Assembly (NCBI GenBank): GCA_021846845.1
Contig: JAJZWB010000015.1
Span: forward strand, 1-40,991
Source: Actinomycetes bacterium
GTDB taxonomy: Bacteria > Actinomycetota > Thermoleophilia > Solirubrobacterales > Solirubrobacteraceae
Reading direction: 5' to 3'
Length of the DNA stretch: 40,991 bases
Shown here: positions 1 through 10,421 of the stretch, piece by piece
Position numbering within the stretch: the first letter of the stretch is position 1
How the letters are laid out: every line of letters begins with the position of its first letter
The notes under the pieces: generated by a model
The model's input: the letters and a program-made list of their open reading frames with translations, nothing else
Told to the model about the DNA's origin: nothing
Databases searched by the model: none
Position numbers and translations under genes: made by a program

Positions 1-156
1 CTCGCCGTGTGCGCGCGCGGCCGCGATCCGCTCGCGAGCGTCCCGGCGGGCCCCGGCAAGCACGCGCCGGGCGTCTCGCTCGGCCTGATCGAGCACCCGG
101 GCGGCCTGCGCCCGCGCATCGGCGAGGAGCGCCTCCTGGGCCGGGCCGAGCGTCAA
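1..156 (-). CDS. atpE: V/A-type ATP synthase subunit E, N-terminal part (cut by window edge)
   Basis: The frame opens with TTG at 156, whose last two bases overlap the TGA stop of the preceding subunit F gene, and stays open to the window edge (52 codons). The translation is a charged, Ala/Arg/Glu-rich amphipathic helix (for example EALLADARAQAARVLDQAER), typical of the N-terminal coiled coil of subunit E. In V/A-type ATPases E pairs with the G/H-type stalk subunit to form the peripheral stalk linking the catalytic head to subunit I. The call rests on the coiled-coil composition and the operon position after C-I-K-F. The C-terminal domain and presumably subunits A, B and D lie outside the window. 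Confidence 0.72.
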   Translation of the reverse strand, partial: MTLGPAQEALLADARAQAARVLDQAERDARRVLAGARRDARERIAAARAHGE

Positions 157-340
157 GCGGGCACCACCACCCAGACCAGGTCTTCACGCGCGCGCAGGCG
201 CGGTCCCAGAGCCGCGGCCGCGGCGGCGGTGAGGATCACGCAGGCGACCTCGGGCGAGAGCCGGCCCCAGGCCTCGCGCACGGCCCGGTCGTCGTCGGCG
301 GCCACCACCTGCACGCCCGCCAGCCCGTACCCGGCCAGCC

Positions 341-2281
<1,941 letters not shown>

Positions 2282-2312
2282 CCGGGCGGGAGCCCAGCGC
2301 CGTGGACGCGCC

Positions 2313-3260
2313 TCACGCAATCTCCTCGAACGTCCCCGTCCCGCCCCGGGCCGCGCAGGCAAGCGCGGCCGCCACGCGCCAGGCGTCAACCGCCAGCAGC
2401 GTGATCGAGCCCACGACCGCCGGGCGCCCGAGGTGCGGATCGCGCGCGAGCAGCGCGGCGTCACGTTGGACTCGACGCCACCAGGCGGCCTCGCCGCGCC
2501 ACAGGTCGGCCGCGACCTCGATCCCGGCCAGCGACCACCCAGCCTGCGCCGGCAGCGCCCGGCGCAGGCTGGGTGGATCCGCCGCCCGCTCCCAGACCTC
2601 CCCCACTCCCGGCGGCCTTCGCGCGGCCAGGCGGCTCGGCTCGCGCTCGGAGAGCAGAAGCTCGCGCGCGAGCAGCAGGCCGACGGCGCCGGAGGCCCAG
2701 GCCGCCGCCTCGGGCACGTCGTCGATCACCCGTCGCCCCCAGGCCAGCCGCAGCCCCAGGCCGACGGTCACGGGGTCGTCCGCGCCCGGGTCTCCCCACC
2801 GCGAGCCGGCGAGCACGCGGCGCACGTCGGCTGCGCTCTGGGCGCTGCCGATCAGCGGCCAGACGGTCGCCAGGCCGCCCAGCTCGAACGGGGGCCCGAG
2901 CGGGCCCCCGCGCGCCGGTCCGACGAGGTATGCCAGGCGATCCTCGACGTTGACCAGCTCAAACCAGGCGACCAGCGCCCGCACCGGCTCCAGCGCCCGC
3001 GGCGGCAGCCAGCCGGCGAGCACGCGGATGTGCCACAGGGCCGTCCGGGCGCACCCTCGCTGGGCACCGCCGAGATCGAGCCCGGGACGGACGAAGCGGC
3101 CGTAGGCGCCGCCGGCCAGCGCGGAGATCCCGTTCGCGAGCGAGCCCGCCGACGCCAGCGCCCGGGCCTGCTCCCATCCCAGCCGCCGGGCGAGCATGTT
3201 GCGAGCGCGGACGCTGCCCGCCACCCAGCCGGGGCTCAGAGGCCGCTGTGCCTGACGCAC
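2313..3260 (-). CDS. atpC: V/A-type ATP synthase subunit C (central rotor coupler)
   Basis: A 315-residue, mostly helical protein. The segment VRARNMLARRLGWEQARAL near the N-terminus, followed by repeated Tyr/Leu-rich helices, resembles subunit C (Vma6 d-type), a funnel-shaped protein seated on the proteolipid ring. It lies between the stalk gene and subunit I in the expected order. GTG at 3260 overlaps the upstream gene by 25 nt; a second GTG at 3224 (VAGSVRARNML) would follow the upstream stop without overlap and is an equally good start. A GGAGG stands about 11 nt before the GTG at 3260. Confidence 0.78.
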   Translation of the reverse strand: MRQAQRPLSPGWVAGSVRARNMLARRLGWEQARALASAGSLANGISALAGGAYGRFVRPGLDLGGAQRGCARTALWHIRVLAGWLPPRALEPVRALVAWFELVNVEDRLAYLVGPARGGPLGPPFELGGLATVWPLIGSAQSAADVRRVLAGSRWGDPGADDPVTVGLGLRLAWGRRVIDDVPEAAAWASGAVGLLLARELLLSEREPSRLAARRPPGVGEVWERAADPPSLRRALPAQAGWSLAGIEVAADLWRGEAAWWRRVQRDAALLARDPHLGRPAVVGSITLLAVDAWRVAAALACAARGGTGTFEEIA

Positions 3261-3670
3261 TCCAGCACCTCCGACAGCACCGCGGCGACCCGTTCGTCGG
3301 CCTGCGCGCGGATCGCGAGGGCCTCACGCGACGCCTCCGCCCGCACCCGCGCGCGGTCCCGGCGCGTACGGGACCGCAGCCGCGCCGCCGACCGCTCGCG
3401 CTCGACCTCGGCCGCGCCGCGCGCTCGCTCTGAGAGCGCGCGGGCGCGGCCGCCGGCCTCAAGGGCGCGCCGCCTCGCCAGCTCGTCCGCATCGCGGCGG
3501 ATCGTCTCCGCCTGCCGGCCGACGGCGTCGAGCCGGCGCAGCAGCGGCGCGAGCTCCGCCTCAAGGTCAGCGCCGGAGGCGGGCACGCCGAGCGCCTCCA
3601 CCGGCCGCCCGGGCACCGCCAGCAGACGGCGGAACCGGCTCAGGAACGACGGGAGCGAGGGCAGCGGCAT
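3236..3670 (-). CDS. V/A-type ATPase peripheral stalk (G/H-like) coiled-coil subunit
   Basis: A 144-residue protein whose residues from about 35 to 125 are a near-continuous charged coiled coil rich in Ala, Arg and Glu (LEAELAPLLRRLDAVGRQAE and onward). As the first gene of the operon, directly before subunit C, it fits the G/H-type peripheral stalk subunit that pairs with subunit E. Sequence alone is low-complexity, so the assignment leans on position. The start is ATG at 3670 with no strong ribosome-binding site. The AT-rich tract at 3731-3780 probably holds the promoter. Confidence 0.62.
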   Translation of the reverse strand: MPLPSLPSFLSRFRRLLAVPGRPVEALGVPASGADLEAELAPLLRRLDAVGRQAETIRRDADELARRRALEAGGRARALSERARGAAEVERERSAARLRSRTRRDRARVRAEASREALAIRAQADERVAAVLSEVLECVRHSGL

Positions 3671-3730
3671 GACCGACTCAGGCGCCCGCTCGCTCGCCGC
3701 GCGGCGATGCCCACGAGCCCCGCCAGGCCG

Positions 3731-3780
3731 GATGTTTCACCACCGTACAACCGTATAGCGGTAGTTGTGTAGAATCGGTC
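3731..3780. promoter_or_regulatory. AT-rich divergent promoter region with imperfect palindrome
   Basis: This is one of the few AT-rich tracts in the window. It lies between the start of the V/A-ATPase operon (minus) and the methyltransferase operon (plus). It contains an imperfect inverted repeat, ACAACCG-tatag-CGGtagTTGT, and a TAGAAT hexamer at 3770-3775 that would suit a plus-strand -10 box. No convincing -35 box is visible on either strand. The dyad is a candidate operator. Confidence 0.4.
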
Positions 3781-3920
3781 CTCGATTTCATTCGTCGACA
3801 CAGCCAGATGGAGCCTCAGATGACCAGGAACATGAGCAACAACGAGCGGCGGGCGCGCGCGCTCGCGCCAGCCCAGGGCCCCGATCGGGAGCCCGCCGGA
3901 CCGCGATCCTCCGCCAGGCG

Positions 3921-4547
3921 ATGAGCGCGACCATGAGCAGCGATGCGTGGGATCGCCGCTACGCCGCCAAGGAGCTGATCTGGACCAGCCAGGCGAACCG
4001 ATTCCTGGTCGAGGAGGCGCAGGCGCTGACGCCCGGACGGGCGCTGGACGTCGCCTGCGGCGAGGGCCGCAACGCGGTCTGGCTCGCCGAGCGCGGATGG
4101 AAGGTGACCGGAGTCGACTTCTCGCAGGTCGGGCTGGAGAAGGCCGGCGCGCTCGCGCAGGCGCGAGGCGTGCAGGCCGAGTGGGTGGTCGCCGATCTGC
4201 GTCAGTACAGCCCGCAGCCGCGGGCGTTCGACCTGATCGGGGTGTTCTACCTCCAGCTCCCCGCCGATGAGCGCAGGGCGGTCCTGCGCGCGCTCACGGA
4301 GGGGGTAGCGCCGGGCGGCGCGCTGCTCGTGGTCGCCCACGACGCCGACAACCTGGAGCACGGCTACGGCGGGCCCCAGAATCCGGCCGTGCTGTACGGC
4401 GCGCAGGACGTGGTCGGCGACCTCGAGGGCACGGGTCTGCAGATCGAGCGAGCCGAGACGGTCCGGCGGCCCGTCGAGACCCCCGATGGCGAGCGGATCG
4501 CGCTTGACTCGCTCGTGCGGGCCCGGCGCGGAGCAGGCGAAGGCTGA
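3921..4547 (+). CDS. Class I SAM-dependent methyltransferase (TehB/thiopurine-like fold)
   Basis: A 208-residue protein with a standard seven-strand methyltransferase core. RALDVACGEGRNAVWLAERG is motif I, the SAM-binding loop; VTGVDFSQVGLEKA is motif II, whose acidic residue binds the SAM ribose; the VVADLRQY and LIGVFYLQLP segments follow. The N-terminus (SSDAWDRRYAAKELIWTSQANRFL) is typical of a common actinobacterial family of unknown substrate. ATG at 3921 is chosen; ATG at 3933 is also possible. It is separated by 3 nt from the Nudix gene and likely shares its operon. A methyltransferase gene also occurs in the M. tuberculosis DosR regulon (Rv2003c), but orthology is not shown here. Confidence 0.8.
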   Translation: MSATMSSDAWDRRYAAKELIWTSQANRFLVEEAQALTPGRALDVACGEGRNAVWLAERGWKVTGVDFSQVGLEKAGALAQARGVQAEWVVADLRQYSPQPRAFDLIGVFYLQLPADERRAVLRALTEGVAPGGALLVVAHDADNLEHGYGGPQNPAVLYGAQDVVGDLEGTGLQIERAETVRRPVETPDGERIALDSLVRARRGAGEG

Positions 4548-4550
4548 GCG

Positions 4551-5060
4551 ATGGCCGGCGGCGGGCCGCTGTCGGACCGGCCGGCGAGCCCGCGGCCGCC
4601 CCTGCCCAAGCAGGAGTTCGACTGGATCTTCAGCCGGGTTCCGCGCCTCACGGTCGAGGTCGTGATCGGCTCGCCGCGGCGCGGAGTGCTGCTCACGCTG
4701 CGCGACATCGAGCCGTGCCGGGGCCTGTGGCATCTGCCGGGCGGCACCGTCCGCTTCGGCGAGCCGCTCGTCGACGCGGTCACGCGGGTGGCCAGGGACG
4801 AGCTCGGAGTGGTCGTGACGGTCGGCCCGCTGCTCGGCGCGATCGAGTACCCGAGCCACTACGAGAACGGACTCGACTCGCCCGTCGGACTCGCGTTCTC
4901 CGCGGAGATCGCCGGCCCCCAGGACCCGCCGGCCGCCGGCCGGTGGTTCACCACGCTGCCGGCCGAGATCCACGACGAGCAGCGCGCCTTCCTTACCGAG
5001 CACGTGCTCGGCCCCGCCGCGCGCTCGGTCGCCGACGACGGGGACCGTCGGCGCGAATGA
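4551..5060 (+). CDS. Nudix hydrolase
   Basis: A 169-residue Nudix-fold protein. The box starts at GGTVRFGEPLVDAV and ends RVARDELGV, fitting G-x5-E-x7-R-x-x-x-D-E-x-G-V. Compared with the classic RExxEExG core, the first Glu is Val and the second is Asp, while the last Glu is kept. A similar substitution pattern occurs in GDP-mannose mannosyl hydrolase-like members, so a nucleotide-sugar substrate is possible but unproven. WHLPGG just before the box is typical. Its TGA overlaps the ATG of the following membrane protein gene (ATGA), implying translational coupling. Confidence 0.85.
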   Translation: MAGGGPLSDRPASPRPPLPKQEFDWIFSRVPRLTVEVVIGSPRRGVLLTLRDIEPCRGLWHLPGGTVRFGEPLVDAVTRVARDELGVVVTVGPLLGAIEYPSHYENGLDSPVGLAFSAEIAGPQDPPAAGRWFTTLPAEIHDEQRAFLTEHVLGPAARSVADDGDRRRE

Positions 5061-6172
5061 TCTCCGCGGGCCGCTCGCGCGCCCGCGGGACCGTGACCCT
5101 GGTTCTCGGCGCGGCGGTCACGGTGGCCGCGGTCGCGGCGGTCCTGTCGTCGGCGGGCGGGGTGGGCGACGTCGTCGGGGCGCTGGGGCGAGTGTCCGCC
5201 GGGTGGACGCTCGCGGCCCTCGCGGCCACGCCCCTGGGCTACGCACTGCTGGCGGTGCACCTGCGACGGCTGTCCGGGGGGCGGGTGTCCATCTGGCGGG
5301 CGGCGCGAGCCGACCTGCTGCTGTTCGGGCTGGGGAACCTGCTGCCGGGCTCGCCGGCCCCGGGCGCGCTGCTTGCCGGACGCGCCCTGCGTCGCGACGG
5401 GCTCTCGCCCGCGCGGACGCGCCTGGTACTGACGCTCACGCTGTGGTTCAACGTCCGCAGCCTGCTCGGGCTCGGAGCGCTCGCGTTCCTGGTCGCGGCC
5501 GCCCGCCAGCACCCCGGGCTGCGGAGCTCGGGGCTGCTGTGGCTGGTGGCGCTCGCGGTGATCCTGTCGCTCGCCGCCACCGCCACCCTGGCCGCGCGCC
5601 CGGGCACGGCCCGGCGCGGCGCGCTGCTCGCCGCCCGCCTGCGACCCGCGAGGCGGCGGCGTGCGCCCGCGTCGGGCGCGACGCGAGCCACGGCCGAGGC
5701 GTGGCACGCCGAGGCGAAGGCCGCGGTCGGATCGCCCCGCCACCGGGCGCTCCTGGTCGGCCTCGCGGCGGGATCGTGGCTCGCCGACGCCGCCTGCCTG
5801 GGCCTGGCGCTCGCCGCCGCGGGCACGCCGCTGGAGCCCGACATCCTGATGCTGGTCTACGTCACCGGGATCGCGATCTCCGCCCTGCCTCTGCTGCCGG
5901 GCGGGATCGGCGCCGTGGAGGCGGCGGTGCCGGTGCTGGCGCACCACTTCGGTGCGCCGCTGGACGCGGCCCTGGCGGGGACGCTCGTGTACCGCGGGAT
6001 CTCGACGCTGCTGCCCGCCACCGCCGGCGCGCTCCTGCTGGCGACGGCGGCGCTGGGCGCCCGGGGGCGCGCTCTCCGCGGGCCGGGCGAACGCCCAACC
6101 GCCGATCCGCAGCCTGCCGACGGCGGACCGGTTTCCCGCACACCGGGCGAACGCCCAGCCGCCGATCCGTAG
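5057..6172 (+). CDS. Flippase-like membrane protein (LPG synthase TM / UPF0104 family)
   Basis: A 371-residue integral membrane protein with about seven to eight helices. The most telling segment is LLPGGIGAVEAAVPVLAHHF followed by a helix with YRGISTLLPATAGAL, the signature of the lysylphosphatidylglycerol synthetase transmembrane/flippase-like family. An earlier LLPGSPAPGALLAGRALRRDGLS motif also fits. The family includes proteins that move or modify lipids and polyprenyl-linked sugars; the substrate here is unknown. The C-terminal 35 residues are a hydrophilic, duplicated tail (GERPTADPQ, GERPAADP). The stop TAG arises in the second repeat copy at a site that reads CAG in the first. Confidence 0.78.
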   Translation: MISAGRSRARGTVTLVLGAAVTVAAVAAVLSSAGGVGDVVGALGRVSAGWTLAALAATPLGYALLAVHLRRLSGGRVSIWRAARADLLLFGLGNLLPGSPAPGALLAGRALRRDGLSPARTRLVLTLTLWFNVRSLLGLGALAFLVAAARQHPGLRSSGLLWLVALAVILSLAATATLAARPGTARRGALLAARLRPARRRRAPASGATRATAEAWHAEAKAAVGSPRHRALLVGLAAGSWLADAACLGLALAAAGTPLEPDILMLVYVTGIAISALPLLPGGIGAVEAAVPVLAHHFGAPLDAALAGTLVYRGISTLLPATAGALLLATAALGARGRALRGPGERPTADPQPADGGPVSRTPGERPAADP

Positions 6173-6182
6173 CCTGCCGACG
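6083..6182. repeat. 60-bp-period direct repeat at the flippase gene 3' end
   Basis: A roughly 40-bp segment at 6083-6122 recurs at 6143-6182. One difference is a C-to-T change that turns a sense CAG in the first copy into the TAG stop (6170-6172) in the second. The gene end therefore lies inside the duplication. Confidence 0.88.
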
Positions 6183-6237
6183 CCGAACGCGCTCCAGCCA
6201 CGATGTGCCGACGTCGGCGAGGTGGCAGGTTGGACCC

Positions 6238-7389
6238 GTGCCCGGTCGCAGCATCCGCATCGCCCGGATCGCCGGCATCCCCGTCGGCGTGAGCCCGCTG
6301 TGGCTGATCATCGTAGGGCTGATCACATGGTCGCTGGGCGCCGGCTACTACCCCGGCCAGGTGCCGGGCATCACGGCCGCCCAGTCGTACGGCCTCGGAC
6401 TGGCGAGCGCGCTGCTGCTGTTCGCGAGCATCCTCGCGCACGAGTTCGGCCACGCGCTGGTCGCGCGGCGGCGAGGGGTGAGGGTCGAGGAGATCGACCT
6501 GTGGCTGCTGGGCGGGGTCGCGAGGATGAGCGGCCAGCCCCGGACCGCCGACGACGAGCTGCAGTTCGCGCTCGCGGGTCCGATCGTCACCGCCGTGGTC
6601 GCGGCGGTGTTCGGCGCGATCGCGCTGGCGCTGCCGGGCTCGACCCCGCCCGCCGTGACGGCCCTGGTCGACTACCAGGCGGAGGTCAACCTCCTGATCC
6701 TCGGCTTCAACCTGATCCCGGCGTTCCCGCTGGACGGCGGCCGTGTCGCCCGGGCACTGCTGTGGCGCAGGAGCGGGAGCATCGACTCGGCGACCCGGAT
6801 CGCCGCCCGGATCGGGTCGGTGTTCGGCTACCTGCTGATCGGATTCGGCTTCCTGACCGCCCTCGCGGGGGCGTTCGGCGGGCTGTGGTTCGCGGTGATC
6901 GGGGTGTTCATCGTCCTCGCCGCCGGGGGCGAGCGGATGCAGGAGCAGATCGTGGTGGCGTTCGCCGGCGTGACAGCGGGCGAGCTCATGTCCCGGCCGG
7001 CCGTCTCGCTGCCCGCCGAGCTGTCGCTCGCCGAGGCGCAGGGGTACTTCGCGAGATACCGCTTCACGTCGTTCCCGGTGGTCGACCGCGAAGGCCGGGC
7101 CCTGGGGATCCTGACGATCGACCAGCTGGCCCGGACCGCGCGCGGCCGCTGGGAGCAGACCTCCGCGGGCGAGCGCGCTGAGCGTGATCCGGCGCTGCTG
7201 ATCGGCGAGCGCGAGGACGTCGCCGAGCTGCTAGGCCGCCCCGCGTTCGCCCGGCTGGGGCGCGCGGCCGTGATCGACGACGCGGGCCGGCCGCTCGGGG
7301 TCGTGTCGGTCACCGACGTCCAGCGGGCGATCCGCGCCTCGCGCCTGCACGACGTGACGGGTGACCCGGCCGGGGCGCGGCGGCGCTGA
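6238..7389 (+). CDS. Site-2 protease with tandem CBS domains (Rip3-like, M50 family)
   Basis: A 383-residue polytopic membrane zinc protease. HEFGH at residues 68-72 supplies two zinc ligands and the catalytic Glu; NLIPAFPLDGG around residues 158-168 supplies the Asp ligand. Two CBS modules follow the membrane core, from about residue 245 to 375 (TAGELMSRPAVSLP and the second ending GVVSVTDVQRAI), and probably sense adenine nucleotides. The layout matches Mycobacterium Rip3 (Rv2625c), a DosR-regulon member. GTG at 6238 is chosen because the protein then starts PGRSIRIARIAGIPVGV, the normal family N-terminus; a GGTTGGA precedes it. The substrate is unknown. Confidence 0.88.
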   Translation: MPGRSIRIARIAGIPVGVSPLWLIIVGLITWSLGAGYYPGQVPGITAAQSYGLGLASALLLFASILAHEFGHALVARRRGVRVEEIDLWLLGGVARMSGQPRTADDELQFALAGPIVTAVVAAVFGAIALALPGSTPPAVTALVDYQAEVNLLILGFNLIPAFPLDGGRVARALLWRRSGSIDSATRIAARIGSVFGYLLIGFGFLTALAGAFGGLWFAVIGVFIVLAAGGERMQEQIVVAFAGVTAGELMSRPAVSLPAELSLAEAQGYFARYRFTSFPVVDREGRALGILTIDQLARTARGRWEQTSAGERAERDPALLIGEREDVAELLGRPAFARLGRAAVIDDAGRPLGVVSVTDVQRAIRASRLHDVTGDPAGARRR

Positions 7390-7403
7390 GGTCGCGGCGA
7401 GCG

Positions 7404-7494
7404 CAGGCAGACCCGGCGGCCCCGGCGGCTACCGCGAGCGCGAGCTCAGACGGCCCCGGCGAGCTCAGGCAGACCCGGCGGCCCCGGCGGCTAC
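7404..7494. repeat. 29-bp direct repeat between convergent rip3-like and ftsH genes
   Basis: The sequence at 7404-7432 is repeated at 7466-7494, a period of 62 bp. It fills most of the 112-bp gap between the two convergent stops. I see no hairpin followed by a T-tract, so a classical terminator is not evident. Confidence 0.85.
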
Positions 7495-7501
7495 AGCGAG
7501 C

Positions 7502-9508
7502 TCAGGCCGAGCGCTCGAGCTCCGCCGGGCTCTCGGGCGGCCGCTGGATGCCGGCCGCCTGGTAGGCCTCGTCCTGATCGAGCGTCTCGTGCTCGAGCAG
7601 CGCCTCGGCCAGCGCATCGAGCCGGTCGCGGTTGGCGCTCATCAGCTGCGTGACCCGCTCGTGGGCCCGCTCGATCAGGTGGCGCACCTCCTCGTCGACC
7701 AGCTGCCGGGTGACCGGCGAGATGTCGCTCGAGCCCGGGAAGGCCAGCGGACCGTTCTCGGTGATCACCGTGACCGGCCCGATCACGTCGCTCATCCCCC
7801 ACAGCCCGACCATGTTGCGAGCCAGCTCGGTCGCCTGCTTGATGTCGTTCTGCGCCCCGGTGGTGACCTCGCCGAAGACGAGCTCCTCGGCCACCCGCCC
7901 GCCGAGCGCGACCTGGATCTTCCCCAGCAGATAGGGGCGGTCGTAGCTGAAGCGGTCGGCCTCCGGCGCCGAGAGCGTGACGCCGAGGGCCACGCCGCGG
8001 GGGATGATCGAGACCTTGCGCACCGGGTCGGCCCCCGGCGTGAGCATGCCGATGACCGCGTGACCGGCCTCGTGGTACGCGGTCCGCCTGCGCTCCCTGG
8101 GGCTCAGCAGGATCCGGCGCTCGGTCCCGAGCACCAGCTTCTCGAGCGCGTCCTGGAGGTCACGGTTCGTGACCGCCTCGTGGGCCCGCCGCGCGGCTGT
8201 GAGCGCCGCCTCGTTGACCACGTTGGCGAGGTCGGCCCCGACCATGCCGGGGGTGGTGGCCGCGAGCCGATCGAGATCGACGTCGGCGGCGAGCGGCACC
8301 GCGCGGGTGTGCACCTCCAGGATCTTGCGCCGGCCCACGGTGTCAGGCGGCTGCACGGCGACACGCCGGTCGAATCGCCCCGGACGCAGCAGCGCCGGAT
8401 CGAGCACCTCCGGCCGGTTGGTGGCCGAGATCACGATCACGCCGACGGACGGATCGAATCCGTCCATCTCGGTGAGGATCTGGTTGAGCGTCTGCTCACG
8501 CTCGTCGTGCCCCCCACCGAAGCCGCCGATCGCGCCGGCGCGCGAGCGTCCGATCGCGTCCAGCTCGTCGATGAAGATGATCGCGGGGGCCGCCTCCTTG
8601 GCCTGGGCGAACAGGTCGCGCACGCGCGACGCGCCGACGCCGACGAACAGCTCGACGAACTCCGACGCCGAGATGGAGAAGAACGGAACCTGGGCCTCGC
8701 CCGCCAGCGCGCGCGCGAGCAGGGTCTTGCCGGTCCCGGGGGGGCCGGTCAGCAGGACGCCGCGAGGGATCCGGCCCCCGAGGCGCCGGTACTTCTCCGG
8801 GCCCTTCAGGAAGTCGACGATCTCGGTCAGCTCCTCCTTGGCCTCGTCGATCCCCGCCACGTCGGCGAACGTGACGTGCTGCTCGGAGGGCTCCACGCGC
8901 TGGGCCCGAGAGCGGCCGAACGCGCCGATCCCGCCGCCGCCGAGCCCGCCGGCGGCGCTGCGGGCCATCCATACGAAGAACAGCACGATCAGCAGGGCCG
9001 GGCCGAAGCTGATCAGAATCGTCCAGAACAGCGGCGTGCCGCTCGAGGGCGCGGTCGCGTTGATGACCACGTGCTTGGACTGCAGGAGCTGGAGCAGCGT
9101 CTTGTTGTCGACGAACTCGGGCAGCTCGGTGACGAAGCGCGTCACCGGCTTGGCGGCGCTGTCGGGGTAGCGCACCTCCTTGCGGAACTCGCCCTGGATC
9201 GAGCTTCCCTTCGACGAGATCGAGCTGACGTTGCCGGACTGCACCTGCTCCAGGAAGTTGGGGCTGTACGGGATCCGCACGCTCGCCGGCGTCGTCTGGA
9301 GCGCGGATGCCAGCACGATGTTGATCAGCAGCAGGATCAGGAAGAAGATCAGCAGCCCGGGGCCGAAGATGCGCTGGCGCGGCTCAGGGGGCGCGCCGCG
9401 GCCGTCGGGACCGGGACGCACCCGCCAGCCGCTGGGATGGCGCTCGCCGCGCGGATCCCGGTGCTCGGGCTGGTCCCTGCGGGATGCGTCGGGCGTCGGC
9501 GCGGCCAT
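7502..9508 (-). CDS. ftsH: ATP-dependent zinc metalloprotease FtsH
   Basis: A 668-residue membrane-anchored AAA protease. A cytoplasmic N-terminal extension of about 45 residues precedes helix 1 (49-69); the extracytoplasmic domain runs to about 158 and helix 2 spans 160-181. The AAA module has Walker A GPPGTGKT (255-262), Walker [12 protein letters not shown] and the second region of homology [25 protein letters not shown] (479-483) is the zinc site, with a downstream Asp in [10 protein letters not shown]. It degrades misfolded membrane proteins and short-lived regulators. ATG at 9508 is chosen; a GTG directly in front at 9511 is also possible. The C-terminus beyond the protease domain is short. 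The 235 bp upstream hold GC-rich repeats. Confidence 0.95.
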   Translation of the reverse strand: MAAPTPDASRRDQPEHRDPRGERHPSGWRVRPGPDGRGAPPEPRQRIFGPGLLIFFLILLLINIVLASALQTTPASVRIPYSPNFLEQVQSGNVSSISSKGSSIQGEFRKEVRYPDSAAKPVTRFVTELPEFVDNKTLLQLLQSKHVVINATAPSSGTPLFWTILISFGPALLIVLFFVWMARSAAGGLGGGGIGAFGRSRAQRVEPSEQHVTFADVAGIDEAKEELTEIVDFLKGPEKYRRLGGRIPRGVLLTGPPGTGKTLLARALAGEAQVPFFSISASEFVELFVGVGASRVRDLFAQAKEAAPAIIFIDELDAIGRSRAGAIGGFGGGHDEREQTLNQILTEMDGFDPSVGVIVISATNRPEVLDPALLRPGRFDRRVAVQPPDTVGRRKILEVHTRAVPLAADVDLDRLAATTPGMVGADLANVVNEAALTAARRAHEAVTNRDLQDALEKLVLGTERRILLSPRERRRTAYHEAGHAVIGMLTPGADPVRKVSIIPRGVALGVTLSAPEADRFSYDRPYLLGKIQVALGGRVAEELVFGEVTTGAQNDIKQATELARNMVGLWGMSDVIGPVTVITENGPLAFPGSSDISPVTRQLVDEEVRHLIERAHERVTQLMSANRDRLDALAEALLEHETLDQDEAYQAAGIQRPPESPAELERSA

Positions 9509-9680
9509 CACGCCCCCGTCTCGGTCGGCCTGTCGGGGTGCTCCAGCATGAGCCGACCGTAGAGCCGCAGCGGGGCACGACCATCGGGGCCAAGCCGCCC
9601 ACCGCCTCCGTAAGAATCCGTCCCCCCATGGCAGCCCGAGCGACGCCGGGCCGCCGCCGGTCGCCGGTCCGCCCTGCCCT

Positions 9681-9744
9681 GCCCGCGCTGCCCCTGCCCG
9701 CGCTGCGGCGGGTCGCCGGCCCGCGCTGCCCCTGCCCGCGCTGC
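9681..9744. repeat. 26-bp direct repeat downstream of the USP gene
   Basis: The 26-bp sequence at 9681-9706 recurs at 9719-9744 (period 38). Each copy is itself made of two related halves built on GCCCGCGCTGC. It abuts the TAG stop of the minus-strand USP gene and lies in the 235-bp gap upstream of ftsH. Confidence 0.85.
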
Positions 9745-10226
9745 TAAAGACCGGCGTGTGCGTTGCCGCGCAGCACCGCGTACACGGCCGATGCCGGGAT
9801 GACCAGCACCGGGCGGTCGGCGATCTCCAGCAGCTCGTGCGAGACGCTGCCGAGCAGCGCCCGCAGGCGGCCCAGGCCGTGCGCTCCGACGACGATCTCG
9901 TCGGCGTCGACGTTGCGCGCCACATCGGCGATCGCCTGCGCGGGCGGGGCGCCGACCAGCTCGGTGTCGTAGTCGGTGTCCAGCAGCTCCTCGTTGCCCG
10001 TCAGCGGCAGGGCGTCCAGGATCGCCCGCCCGCGCTCCCTGCGCTCGACCAGCAGCCGGTCGGTCACGGGAGTGCCGAGGCGGTCGGTGGGCACCTCGTA
10101 GCCGTGCACGACGACCACCCTCCCGCGGCGGCCCGCGTGGCGCGCGGCGACCATCACAGCGGCGCGCGACGCCTCGGAGCCGTCGTAGCCGACGACGATC
10201 ACCTGATCATGCTCCGCGGTCTCCAT
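9744..10226 (-). CDS. Universal stress protein, single domain
   Basis: A 160-residue UspA-fold protein. QVIVVGYDGSEASRAAV is the first strand and loop with the conserved Asp; VGAHGLGRLRALLGSVSHEL is the nucleotide-binding region. Here the loop between the second Gly and GS is eight residues, one fewer than the usual G-2x-G-9x-G(S/T), so ATP binding could be altered. The protein contains no Lys. ATG at 10226 is preceded, after 8 nt, by TAGGCT, suggesting a leaderless transcript; GGCGGG also precedes it. It is divergent from the DUF2267 gene, sharing a 195-bp promoter region. Confidence 0.9.
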   Translation of the reverse strand: METAEHDQVIVVGYDGSEASRAAVMVAARHAGRRGRVVVVHGYEVPTDRLGTPVTDRLLVERRERGRAILDALPLTGNEELLDTDYDTELVGAPPAQAIADVARNVDADEIVVGAHGLGRLRALLGSVSHELLEIADRPVLVIPASAVYAVLRGNAHAGL

Positions 10227-10234
10227 GTCCCGCC

Positions 10235-10240
10235 AGCCTA
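10235..10240 (-). promoter_or_regulatory. Putative -10 box of the USP gene
   Basis: TAGGCT on the minus strand ends 8 nt before the ATG at 10226, so transcription would begin near the start codon. No good -35 box is visible 16-18 nt upstream. Confidence 0.35.
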
Positions 10241-10408
10241 GACCCGCCGCGGGCGGGCCCTCATCGTGGTTTCCCCGCAGCCGTGCCGCGTAGTCCCGGG
10301 CGCCCGGCCCGATGCCCGCGGCGGTTGCGGCTCGGCCCCGCCTCCATCCGTGGAAACCTCCCATCGCCGCTGCCGGGCGGCGCGGATGGATCGGCCGGCG
10401 GGCGAGCC

Positions 10409-10414
10409 TAGATT
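10409..10414 (+). promoter_or_regulatory. Putative -10 box of the DUF2267 gene
   Basis: TAGATT lies 7 nt before the ATG at 10422, the spacing expected if the transcript starts at the ATG. No Shine-Dalgarno-like sequence is present. The -35 region (ATGGAT, 17 nt upstream) is weak. Confidence 0.4.
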
Positions 10415-10421
10415 CGGCCGC

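Noticed and set aside
7390-7501. Intrinsic terminator between convergent rip3-like and ftsH genes
   Set aside because: The repeat is direct, not inverted, and there is no T-tract on either strand.
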